Notes under the pieces: generated by a model
Databases searched by the model: none
Told to the model about the DNA's origin: nothing
What the model saw: only the letters and a program-made list of their open reading frames with translations
Part shown: in pieces, positions 17,827 to 25,745 of the stretch
How positions within the stretch are numbered: position 1 is the first letter of the stretch
Layout: every line of letters begins with the position of its first letter
Position numbers and translations under genes: made by a program
Assembly: GCA_023015825.1 (NCBI GenBank)
Contig: JALKAW010000002.1
Coordinates: forward strand, 62,001 to 126,000
Length of the DNA: 64,000 bases
Source of the DNA: Flavobacteriaceae bacterium S0862
GTDB lineage: Bacteria; Bacteroidota; Bacteroidia; Flavobacteriales; Flavobacteriaceae
Direction: 5' to 3'

Positions 17827-19059
17827 TTATTCTTCAAATTCTTCTTTCAGAATTCTAACAACCTCATTGATTGTTTCTTCTTCAAGATCGGTACGTTTTA
17901 CCAAATCGTCAACATCTTGTTCTAGGACACTTTTTGCAGTATCTAAACCTACTTTTGCTAATTCTTCTATTATCCATGGATCGATTTCATCTGAGAATTC
18001 AGATAATTCAACATCTTCTTCAACTCCTTCTCTAAATACATCTATCTCATAACCTGTTAATTGACCAGCTAATCTAATATTATGACCACCTCTACCAATT
18101 GCTTTACTAACCTCTTCTGGTTTTAAAATAACCTCAGCGCGTTTAGTTTCTTCATTAAGTTTTATTGATGTTATTCTTGCAGGACTTAATGCTCTGGTTA
18201 TATAAAGTTGTAAATTATTAGTGTAGTTGATAACATCAATGTTTTCGTTTCCTAATTCACGAACAATACCGTGAATTCTAGAGCCCTTCATACCAACACA
18301 TGCTCCAACAGGATCAATTCTGTCGTCATATGAATCTACTGCTACTTTAGCTTTTTCACCAGGAATTCTCACAACATTTTTAACAGTAATTAAACCATCA
18401 AATACTTCTGGGATTTCTTGCTCAAACAATTTCTCTAAAAATACTGGCGCAGTTCTAGACATAATGATTGCTGGCTTATTACCTTTTAACTCTACGCTTT
18501 CTATAACACCTCTAACGTTTTCTCCTTTTCTGAAAAAATCCGATGGGATTTGTCTGTCTTTAGGTAAAATTATTTCGTTGCCTTCGTCATCTAATAATAT
18601 AATTGCTCTATGGCGAATGTGATGTACTTCAGCTGTATAAATTTCTCCAACTAAATCTTTAAACTGCTTATAGATATTTGTGTTATCATGCTCATGAATC
18701 TTAGAAATTAAGTTTTGACGTAATGCCAAAATGGCTCTACGTCCTAAGTCAATAAGTTTCACTTCTTCGGACACATCTTCACCGACTTCAAAATCTGGTT
18801 CAATTTTACGTGCTTCGCTTAAAGAAATTTCTTGATTTGGTTCTTCTACTTCACCATCGGCAACTACAACGCGATTACGCCAAATTTCTAAATCACCTTT
18901 ATCTGGATTGATAATAATATCAAAATTATCATCATCTCCAAATTTCTTTTTTAATGCATTTCTAAAAACATCTTCTAAAATCGCCATTAAGGTAACACGA
19001 TCTATTAGTTTGTCGTCCTTAAATTCTGAAAATGACTCAATTAACGCAATATTTTCCAT
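17827..19059 (-). CDS. nusA: Transcription termination/antitermination factor NusA
   Basis: Binds RNA polymerase and nascent RNA and controls pausing, termination and antitermination. The 410-residue protein has the N-terminal RNAP-binding domain (residues 1-130), an S1 domain (about 135-200) and two KH domains with GACVGMKGSRI and IGRGGHNIRLA. A short acidic helical C-terminus follows. There is no extended pair of AR repeats, in line with non-proteobacterial NusA. It lies 12 bp after rimP. Confidence 0.96.
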   Translation of the reverse strand: MENIALIESFSEFKDDKLIDRVTLMAILEDVFRNALKKKFGDDDNFDIIINPDKGDLEIWRNRVVVADGEVEEPNQEISLSEARKIEPDFEVGEDVSEEVKLIDLGRRAILALRQNLISKIHEHDNTNIYKQFKDLVGEIYTAEVHHIRHRAIILLDDEGNEIILPKDRQIPSDFFRKGENVRGVIESVELKGNKPAIIMSRTAPVFLEKLFEQEIPEVFDGLITVKNVVRIPGEKAKVAVDSYDDRIDPVGACVGMKGSRIHGIVRELGNENIDVINYTNNLQLYITRALSPARITSIKLNEETKRAEVILKPEEVSKAIGRGGHNIRLAGQLTGYEIDVFREGVEEDVELSEFSDEIDPWIIEELAKVGLDTAKSVLEQDVDDLVKRTDLEEETINEVVRILKEEFEE

Positions 19060-19071
19060 AATTATTCTGGA

Positions 19072-19533
19072 TTAAAATTTTATTTTAACTTTTGCTTCTG
19101 TTATATTTTGATAAGGCAATGCTACTTCTTTTTCTACTGTAACTTTCCCTTTCCCCACTGGTTTTGGCTCTCTAGCTTTCCATGTTAGCACAATATCTTC
19201 TTCATTGGCTTGAGATAATACGCCTTCAAACTTTTCTCCATTGGCATTCACTTGTAAGGTTCTGCCAATATTTTTTTTATACTGCCTTTTATGAACTAAT
19301 GGTGTTGTTGCTCCTGCCGAAGCCACTTCTAAAGAAAAATCATGTTCTTCTCTATCTAAATTATGTTCAATAGCCCTACTTATAAACATACAATCTTCAA
19401 CAAGCACGCCATTGTCTCCATCAATTATTATCTTAATGGCATTAGCTTCTGAAATATCGCAACTCAATAAAAACAAATCTTGTCTTTCATCAAGTGCTTC
19501 ACTTAATAATGTTTTAACTGACTCTTTGAACAT
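19072..19533 (-). CDS. rimP: Ribosome maturation factor RimP
   Basis: Assists 30S subunit assembly. It is 153 residues long and has the typical N-terminal domain with a conserved IIIDGDNG strand and DCMFISRAIE helix, the central SLEVASAGATTPL segment, and a C-terminal SH3-like barrel. It is first in the rimP-nusA-infB operon. The ATG is preceded by A5 instead of a Shine-Dalgarno sequence, usual for this phylum. A terminator-like hairpin ends 15 nt before the start. Confidence 0.95.
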   Translation of the reverse strand: MFKESVKTLLSEALDERQDLFLLSCDISEANAIKIIIDGDNGVLVEDCMFISRAIEHNLDREEHDFSLEVASAGATTPLVHKRQYKKNIGRTLQVNANGEKFEGVLSQANEEDIVLTWKAREPKPVGKGKVTVEKEVALPYQNITEAKVKIKF

Positions 19534-19548
19534 TTTTTAGTATAAAAA

Positions 19549-19569
19549 GAGGGGACTTATCGTCCCCTC
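19549..19569 (-). promoter_or_regulatory. Terminator-like hairpin in the rimP-nusA-infB leader
   Basis: On the minus strand GAGGGGAC-GATAA-GTCCCCTC forms an 8-bp GC-rich stem followed by U5, 15 nt before the rimP ATG and downstream of the operon promoter. It looks like an intrinsic terminator placed as an attenuator. A four-codon frame (ATG AGG GGA CGA TAA, 19571-19557) overlaps the 5' arm and ends in the loop. Function is inferred. Confidence 0.6.
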
Positions 19570-19595
19570 ATTTATTCTTTTTTCTTACAACGCTG

Positions 19596-19627
19596 CAAAT
19601 ATACAACATTATTATTGATTTTTACAA
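19596..19627 (-). promoter_or_regulatory. Promoter of rimP-nusA-infB
   Basis: TATATTTG (19596-19603, minus strand) is an exact -7 element and TTG (19625-19627) lies 21 bp upstream. The predicted start near 19590 gives a leader of about 57 nt that includes the hairpin. Confidence 0.75.
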
Positions 19628-19685
19628 GGGTTTTTGCTCGATTTACTCAAAAAGCTAATTCTTTGTTCTGATCATTGTTAGAAAC

Positions 19686-19714
19686 AAAAAAATCCAACAT
19701 AATGTTGGATTTTT
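19686..19714 (-). terminator. Terminator directly after tRNA-Gln
   Basis: An inverted repeat AATCCAAC/GTTGGATT flanked by A and T runs begins 1 bp after the tRNA 3' end. It leaves almost no trailer, so CCA is not encoded and must be added. Confidence 0.75.
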
Positions 19715-19715
19715 G

Positions 19716-19788
19716 TTGGCCTACTAGGGCTCGAACCTAGACTCTTCTGGACCAAAACCAGACGTGTTGCCAGTTACACCATAGGCCA
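19716..19788 (-). tRNA. tRNA-Gln (anticodon TTG)
   Basis: A 73-nt cloverleaf read by eye. The acceptor stem is TGGCCTA/TAGGCCA with discriminator A. The anticodon stem is TCTGG/CCAGA with a seven-base loop TTTTGGT giving TTG. The T arm contains GGTTCGAGCCC. CCA is not encoded. It is a single tRNA gene with its own promoter and terminator. Confidence 0.95.
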
Positions 19789-19807
19789 TTCTCTTATTTT
19801 GAGGTTG

Positions 19808-19837
19808 CAAATTTATAACAAAGTTTTATTTGCACAA
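19808..19837 (-). promoter_or_regulatory. Promoter of tRNA-Gln
   Basis: TAAATTTG (19808-19815, minus strand) with TTG (19835-19837) 19 bp upstream is a full match to the Bacteroidota consensus, ending 19 bp before the tRNA 5' end. Confidence 0.75.
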
Positions 19838-19940
19838 GTATTTTTAGAAGAAAATAATATGAAACCCTTAACGTTTACTTAAAAATAGCCTAGTGTAATA
19901 TTTTTATTATTAAATTCGCCATCAGTAATAAACAACCATT

Positions 19941-22900
19941 ATGACACAAAACAACTTTAAAAAATGGAATACCATTTTAGGTTGGACCGCTTTTTTATTA
20001 GCATTTATAACTTATAGTTTAACCGTAGAACCAACAGTAAGTTACTGGGATGCTGGGGAATACATACTGACTTCGTCAAAATTACAAGTTGGACATCCGC
20101 CTGGAGCACCCTTCTTTCAAATGCTTGGTGCTTTTTTCTCAATATTTGCAATGGAGTCCTCTCAAATTGGACTAATGCTTAATATGATGAGTGCTGCTGC
20201 AAGTGCATTTACTATTGCATTTATGTTTTGGTCTATATCGATGCTATTACAAAAAGTTGTTGTTAAAAGTGAAAAAATGTCTTTAAGCCAAGGGCAAGCA
20301 ATTCTTGGAGCTTCTTTAGTTGGTAGTATTGCTTTTGCTTTTACTGATTCTTTCTGGTTTAACGCTGTAGAAACCGAGGTGTATGCCATGGCAACAATGA
20401 TTATGGCATTAATGTTTTATTTAGGACTTCGTTGGGAACAGGATATGCACAAGCCTAGAGGGAATAAATGGCTTGTATTAATTTCTTTTATTGTTGGGTT
20501 ATCTTTTGGAGTGCATTTCATGGGCTTACTAACTATTCCGGCTATTGGACTTATTTACTTCTTTAAAAATTATAAAACTATAACTGTAAAGAATTTTATT
20601 GTAGCCAATGTGGTAGTAGTTGCCATTTTACTATTTATATTTAAATTATTGGCACCAAATATTTTACGTTTCTTTAGTGCCTTAGAAATATTTTTTGTGA
20701 ACAGCATCGGCTTACCGTTTAATTCTGGGTCTATAATTGCTGGATTGTTAATCGTAGCTGCCATTTATTACGGATTGAATTACACTCGAAAAAAGCAATA
20801 CAAACACCTTAATACAGGTGTTTTATGTTTAACCTTTGTGATTTTAGGGTTTTCTACATGGCTAATGCTTCCTATTAGAGCAAATGCAAATGTTGTTATT
20901 AATGAAAACAATCCTTCTAGCGCTAGAGAACTATTGGCCTATTATAACTTAGAGCAATATCCTAAAACGTACTTGTTTTATGGACCACAGTTCACAGATC
21001 AATACGCATACCTTGATGAAAATAATCCGTATGGAGATGATAAGCCTAAATACGAAAAAGATTTAGAGAAAGGAAAATACGTTATTGTAAACGATTACAT
21101 AAACGCTAAACAAAATTACAATTCTGAGCATGCATCTCTTTTACCTCGAATGTGGAGTGGTGAACACGCCGAAAATTATATGATGTACACTGGGTTTTTA
21201 AACTTCAAGATAAAACCCGAATACCAGATGAATAATGAAGTAAGATCTTTAGTAAATGATTTTAGATCAAGACTACAAAACGGAGAGATTGATTATGAAC
21301 AATATCATAATTTCTTGAGACAATATGGAGGCCAACTTCTTGATATAGAAAAACCATCTTTACTTAATAATGTCGCTTATATGCTTGAATACCAATTGGG
21401 CTACATGTATTGGCGTTATTTTATGTGGAATTTTACTGGACGACAAGATGATATTCAAGGTAAATACGATATGCATGGCAACTGGATTAGTGGCATTAAT
21501 TTTATTGATGAAATCCATCTTGGCTTGCCTCAAGACAACTTACCAAGTGATGTGCTTAACAATAAAGGCAGAAATACCTATTACTTCTTACCGTTAATTT
21601 TAGGATTAATTGGTTTGTTTTTTATGTTTAATTCCGACAAAAAACTGTTCTGGGTCATGTTGGTGTTTTTCCTATTTACAGGTTTAGCTATTCAAGTGTA
21701 TACTAATGTACGTCCATTCGAGCCTAGAGAGCGTGACTACTCTGTTGTTGGCTCTTTTTATGTGTTTGCTATCTGGATTGGTTTTGGTGCTTATGCACTT
21801 TATGATTTCCTTTCCAAATTCACAAAGCACAAGTTATTAGCACCTGCTGTAACCTTAGTCTGTTTAGTTTTGGTTCCAGGTATTTTAGCAGCAAACAATT
21901 GGGATGATCACGACCGTTCTGGTAAAAAAACAGCCCTTTCTATGGCTAGAAAATACTTAGATTCCTGTGCGCCAAATGCTATTTTGTTTAGTATTGGTGA
22001 TAATGATACTTTTCCACTCTGGTATTTACAAGAAATTGAAGGTATCCGTAAAGATGTAAGAGTGGTTAACACGAGTTTATTTCAAACCGATTGGTATATT
22101 GACCAAATGAAACGTAAAGCATACGAGAGCGACCCTATTCCATCACAATTAACACATCATCAATACAAGTATGGAACAAGAGATGCTTTATCTGTTGAAC
22201 AGATGCTTCCTGACTCGGTTTCATTAGATATTAAAGAAGCATTAAATTTTATTACTAGTGATAATGAAAGAGCTAAATTTAAATATGTAGCTCAACAAAA
22301 AGGATATGACATAAATGCGATGCGACGTCAAGATCTAGAAGCCAATTACCTACCAACAAGACACTTAAGAGTTCCTGTTGATAAGGAAACTGTACTAAAT
22401 CAGGGCATTGTAAAACCAAAAGATGCTGATAAGATAGTGCCTTATATAGATTTAACAATCACTGACAACGCCTTATACAAAAACCGACTATTAATGTTGG
22501 ATATTGTCGCCAACAACAACTGGGAGCGTCCAATATATTTTACAGGCGGAGCTTTTGGTGACGACGATTATATTTGGATGAAAGATTATTTACAGCTAGA
22601 TGGATTATGCTACAAGTTAGTACCTATAAAAACGCCTGTTGATAGAGCTAACCCTTTTGATATGGGACGGGTTGATCCTGATTTAATGTATGAGCAAGTG
22701 AAAAATTGGGACTGGGGAAATAGTGGTGAAGACATTTATCATGATGTTGAAACAAGAAAAAACGGTATTTCCTATCGAGGTAATATTGCACGTTTAGTTG
22801 AAGCGCTTATCAACGAAGATAAATTGGACAAAGCTGAAGAAATGACCGATTTAGCAATGGAAAAAATGCCTGTCGATGAGTTTGGATTCTATACGCTACT

Positions 22901-23243
22901 GGAACCATTTATTAGTGCATATTATGAAGTTGAAGCTAATGATAAAGGTAGACAGCTATATAAAGATGTTTCCATAAAATATCAAGAAAGTTTGACTTAT
23001 TTTAGTACTTTATCTCAAGAAAAACAGACGCAATATATTGATGAAATATCTACAGATATTGCAAGATATAGAGGTTTAATTGATGTGTTAATGCGATACG
23101 AAGAACAATCGTTTGTAGAAGCCGAAATGCAAAAGTATAACAACTTTATTCGCCTATTTACTGGTGAAACTGAAGAATTTGACAGTCAAGACGCAGATAT
23201 TCCAAGAGACACAACCATTGTTCCTATTGACAGTACCGAATAA
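19941..23243 (+). CDS. DUF2723 (GT117-type) polytopic membrane protein
   Basis: A 1100-residue inner-membrane protein. The N-terminal ~320 residues contain about nine helices, with the family signature VSYWDAGEYI and GHPPGAPFFQM in the first loop. More helices lie around residues 550-660, and the C-terminal half is soluble. DUF2723 (GT117) resembles GT-C O-mannosyltransferases and eukaryotic TMEM260; the WDAGE acidic motif is in the place of the GT-C catalytic aspartate. It probably transfers a sugar from a lipid carrier to exported proteins or glycans, but the substrate is unknown. The next gene begins right after its stop codon, so the two are probably cotranscribed. Confidence 0.88.
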   Translation: MTQNNFKKWNTILGWTAFLLAFITYSLTVEPTVSYWDAGEYILTSSKLQVGHPPGAPFFQMLGAFFSIFAMESSQIGLMLNMMSAAASAFTIAFMFWSISMLLQKVVVKSEKMSLSQGQAILGASLVGSIAFAFTDSFWFNAVETEVYAMATMIMALMFYLGLRWEQDMHKPRGNKWLVLISFIVGLSFGVHFMGLLTIPAIGLIYFFKNYKTITVKNFIVANVVVVAILLFIFKLLAPNILRFFSALEIFFVNSIGLPFNSGSIIAGLLIVAAIYYGLNYTRKKQYKHLNTGVLCLTFVILGFSTWLMLPIRANANVVINENNPSSARELLAYYNLEQYPKTYLFYGPQFTDQYAYLDENNPYGDDKPKYEKDLEKGKYVIVNDYINAKQNYNSEHASLLPRMWSGEHAENYMMYTGFLNFKIKPEYQMNNEVRSLVNDFRSRLQNGEIDYEQYHNFLRQYGGQLLDIEKPSLLNNVAYMLEYQLGYMYWRYFMWNFTGRQDDIQGKYDMHGNWISGINFIDEIHLGLPQDNLPSDVLNNKGRNTYYFLPLILGLIGLFFMFNSDKKLFWVMLVFFLFTGLAIQVYTNVRPFEPRERDYSVVGSFYVFAIWIGFGAYALYDFLSKFTKHKLLAPAVTLVCLVLVPGILAANNWDDHDRSGKKTALSMARKYLDSCAPNAILFSIGDNDTFPLWYLQEIEGIRKDVRVVNTSLFQTDWYIDQMKRKAYESDPIPSQLTHHQYKYGTRDALSVEQMLPDSVSLDIKEALNFITSDNERAKFKYVAQQKGYDINAMRRQDLEANYLPTRHLRVPVDKETVLNQGIVKPKDADKIVPYIDLTITDNALYKNRLLMLDIVANNNWERPIYFTGGAFGDDDYIWMKDYLQLDGLCYKLVPIKTPVDRANPFDMGRVDPDLMYEQVKNWDWGNSGEDIYHDVETRKNGISYRGNIARLVEALINEDKLDKAEEMTDLAMEKMPVDEFGFYTLLEPFISAYYEVEANDKGRQLYKDVSIKYQESLTYFSTLSQEKQTQYIDEISTDIARYRGLIDVLMRYEEQSFVEAEMQKYNNFIRLFTGETEEFDSQDADIPRDTTIVPIDSTE

Positions 23244-23885
23244 ATGAATTTCACACCAATAACAACTCCCAAAGTTGTTAAATCGTTATTCCCTACATTG
23301 ACTTGGGATATTCCAACTAAAAGTAAGGATATTTACTTGACTTTTGATGATGGTCCAACACCAGAAATCACTAATTGGGTGCTTGATACTTTAAAACGGT
23401 TTAACGCAAAGGCCACTTTTTTTTGTATTGGAAAAAATGTAGAACAGCATCCTAATATATTTCAACAAATAGTTAAAGACGGTCATAGCATTGGCAACCA
23501 CACTCAAAATCATGTAAAAGGCTGGAAAATGGCAACCAAAAGTTATCTTGATGAAGTTGTTTTATGTGAGAAAGTCTTCAAAGGAGAAAACTTTAAAAGT
23601 GAAAAATTATTTAGACCTCCTTATGGTCAAATAACGCCTAAGCAAATAAAAAAGCTTCAAGAATTAGGGTATAAAATTGTAATGTGGAATGTACTCTCGA
23701 TTGATTGGGACAATTCTCTAACTGAAGAAACCTGTTTGAAAAACATTATGAATCATGCAGGATCCGGAAGTATCATTGTATTACATGACAGCGTTAAAGC
23801 CTCTAAAAATATGACTTACATACTCCCAAAAGTAATAGAATATTTTATTGAAAAAGGATTTACATTTAAACGTATTCCTGGATAA
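23244..23885 (+). CDS. Polysaccharide deacetylase (NodB homology)
   Basis: A 213-residue CE4 deacetylase. The motifs are TFDDGP (catalytic base and metal aspartate, residue ~33), H-x3-H as GNHTQNH (metal histidines), RPPYG, and the C-terminal LHDS histidine. CE4 enzymes remove acetyl groups from N-acetylglucosamine in peptidoglycan or chitin-like polymers. No signal peptide is obvious, so it may be cytoplasmic or exported by another route. The ATG directly follows the stop of the DUF2723 gene; its 3' end overlaps the convergent thioredoxin-like gene by 20 bp. Confidence 0.92.
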   Translation: MNFTPITTPKVVKSLFPTLTWDIPTKSKDIYLTFDDGPTPEITNWVLDTLKRFNAKATFFCIGKNVEQHPNIFQQIVKDGHSIGNHTQNHVKGWKMATKSYLDEVVLCEKVFKGENFKSEKLFRPPYGQITPKQIKKLQELGYKIVMWNVLSIDWDNSLTEETCLKNIMNHAGSGSIIVLHDSVKASKNMTYILPKVIEYFIEKGFTFKRIPG

Positions 23886-24162
23886 GACCGATTAGTGTGT
23901 TGGCATCTTGCTCACCACTTTGACGCCATTTCATTTCACCATTTTTGTAGATAATTAAGGTTGGCAATCCCTTTATACGTAAAGCCTCTGCAAGGTCTTT
24001 GTTTTTTTCGACATCAATTTTAATAACCTTGGCTTTATCTCCAAGAGCTGCTGCTACATCTCGTAAAACTGCATGCATTGATACAGATTGCTCGTTCCAT
24101 TCTGTAAAAAAATCTAACAAAACTGGAATATTTACATCTATTAATTCACCAAACTTTGACAT
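23866..24162 (-). CDS. Thioredoxin-fold protein without active-site cysteines
   Basis: A 98-residue protein with all of the thioredoxin fold: the DFFTEW strand, the KVIKIDVEKN strand, the cis-proline loop GLPTLIIY, and the final helix. At the site of WCGPC the sequence is WNEQS (residues 22-26), so both catalytic cysteines are missing and there is no cysteine elsewhere. It cannot be a dithiol oxidoreductase; a binding or chaperone-like role is possible. It is a single gene, with a possible -7 TAGGTTTG at 24194-24201 on the minus strand. Confidence 0.88.
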   Translation of the reverse strand: MSKFGELIDVNIPVLLDFFTEWNEQSVSMHAVLRDVAAALGDKAKVIKIDVEKNKDLAEALRIKGLPTLIIYKNGEMKWRQSGEQDANTLIGLIQEYV

Positions 24163-24287
24163 ACTTTAAAGCTTTAAATCAAATGTGCTTATACAAACCT
24201 ACGTATTTTTTTTATACTATGCTTTAAATCAAGTATTCTATTAGGTTCACGCTTACTTAATTATAAAAATATAACATTTTCATACAA

Positions 24288-25514
24288 TTATGCATTATTT
24301 GAGCCTCTTTTTAACTCTATCACGGTTATTTCAGGCCAAATTCCAACACGCCCTGGATATGCCAAAACACCAAAACCACGATTTACATTAATATATTGAC
24401 CTGCTTCTTTATAAATTCCTGCCCAATATTTATATCGCCATTTTACTGGACTCCACTTAATCCATCCAGGAATTTCAATACCAAACTGCATACCATGTGT
24501 ATGACCACTTAAAGTAAGATGATAATGGTAGTCATCATCAATCACTTGTTCTTGCCAATGTGTTGGGTCATGACTCATTAAAATTTTAAAATCTTCTGAT
24601 TTAATACTTTTAGAGGCTTTTTTTAAATCTCCCTTTTGCTTAAATCCTTTTCCCCAGTTTTCAACACCAATAATAGCGATTCGTTGTCCGTTTTTTTTAA
24701 TAAATCGGCTTTCATTTAACATTAAATCAAACCCTATATCTTTTTGAATGCTTCTTAAGTCTTCTAAATTTTGCTGCTTTTCTTCGGCTGAATCCCAATC
24801 TACATAATCACCATAATCGTGGTTTCCTAAAACTGAATAAATACCATCTGTGGCCTTTAACTTTTTAAAAGTATCCTTCCATGGCAGCATTTCGGTAGCT
24901 TTATTGTTAACCATATCGCCAGTAAATAAAATAGTATCTGATTGTTGCTCGTTAATTAAATCTACAGCATAAGAAACCTTTTCTTTATTATCAAAACTAC
25001 CGCTATGAAAGTCACTAATTTGGGTAATCTTATAACCATCGAAAGCCTCAGGTAAATCTTCAAAATGTAAGGTGTATTTTAATACTTTAAAATTGTATTT
25101 GCCTTTATACATTCCGTATAAAAGTGACGTAAATGGTATGGCAGCAAGACCTAAGGCTAGTTGACTAATAAACTTTCTGCGTGATGGTAAATGAAAGGTG
25201 TCGCTTTTAGAAAATACTTTATTATACATACCTAAAACACTTCGAAAAATATCTTCGCTAAACATAATTAGCACAACTACTATTTTTAGAGCTAAAAGTG
25301 TCAATAAAAACCCAAAAGCATAACTTTTTTCAGGAGACAAAACCCTTCCATCACTAGCTTGTGTAAATTGATAAATAAAATTTCCCACAACAATAATAGA
25401 TACCAAAACATGAAAATAATGTACCCATTTATTCTTTGTTACGGTTTTAATTGCCTGAAAAGCATAAAAATCTACTATTGCATAAATTGCAACAAAAATT
25501 AACCACCTTATCAT
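24288..25514 (-). CDS. Membrane-anchored metallophosphoesterase
   Basis: A protein of about 408 residues with four N-terminal membrane helices and a calcineurin-type phosphoesterase domain. The metal-binding motifs are SDFHSG, FTGDMVNN, LGNHD and SGHTHGMQ. This layout matches YkuE/YaeI-like enzymes, some of which cleave lipid or UDP-sugar phosphodiesters; the substrate here is unknown. The start at 25514 is chosen because a -7 element lies 20 bp upstream. The frame is open to 25577, but that stretch would precede the transcript start. Confidence 0.88.
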   Translation of the reverse strand: MIRWLIFVAIYAIVDFYAFQAIKTVTKNKWVHYFHVLVSIIVVGNFIYQFTQASDGRVLSPEKSYAFGFLLTLLALKIVVVLIMFSEDIFRSVLGMYNKVFSKSDTFHLPSRRKFISQLALGLAAIPFTSLLYGMYKGKYNFKVLKYTLHFEDLPEAFDGYKITQISDFHSGSFDNKEKVSYAVDLINEQQSDTILFTGDMVNNKATEMLPWKDTFKKLKATDGIYSVLGNHDYGDYVDWDSAEEKQQNLEDLRSIQKDIGFDLMLNESRFIKKNGQRIAIIGVENWGKGFKQKGDLKKASKSIKSEDFKILMSHDPTHWQEQVIDDDYHYHLTLSGHTHGMQFGIEIPGWIKWSPVKWRYKYWAGIYKEAGQYINVNRGFGVLAYPGRVGIWPEITVIELKRGSNNA

Positions 25515-25534
25515 TTTTCTTTTCCTTACCAATA

Positions 25535-25542
25535 CAAAAATA
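25535..25542 (-). promoter_or_regulatory. -7 element for the metallophosphoesterase gene
   Basis: TATTTTTG on the minus strand fits TAnnTTTG and gives a leader of about 15 nt to the ATG at 25514. No good -33 element was found. Confidence 0.4.
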
Positions 25543-25745
25543 ACTCCAAAACTTGTTTTTAATAATCCTTTTAGCAAACATTAACAATATCAGCACAAAA
25601 AAGAGTTATAAACTGAAAAAATGGCAGTTAAGAGTAATAGTCATTCCTCTATAAATTAACATCCAATACTTTTTTTAACCTCGTTCTTTTCAATCAAGAT
25701 TAGCTAAGTTTTATTATCTTTCAACTTCTATTTCAAAAAACACTA

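Noticed and set aside
19549-19569. Hairpin as the terminator of tRNA-Gln
   Set aside because: tRNA-Gln already has a terminator touching its 3' end, and the rimP promoter lies between the two.
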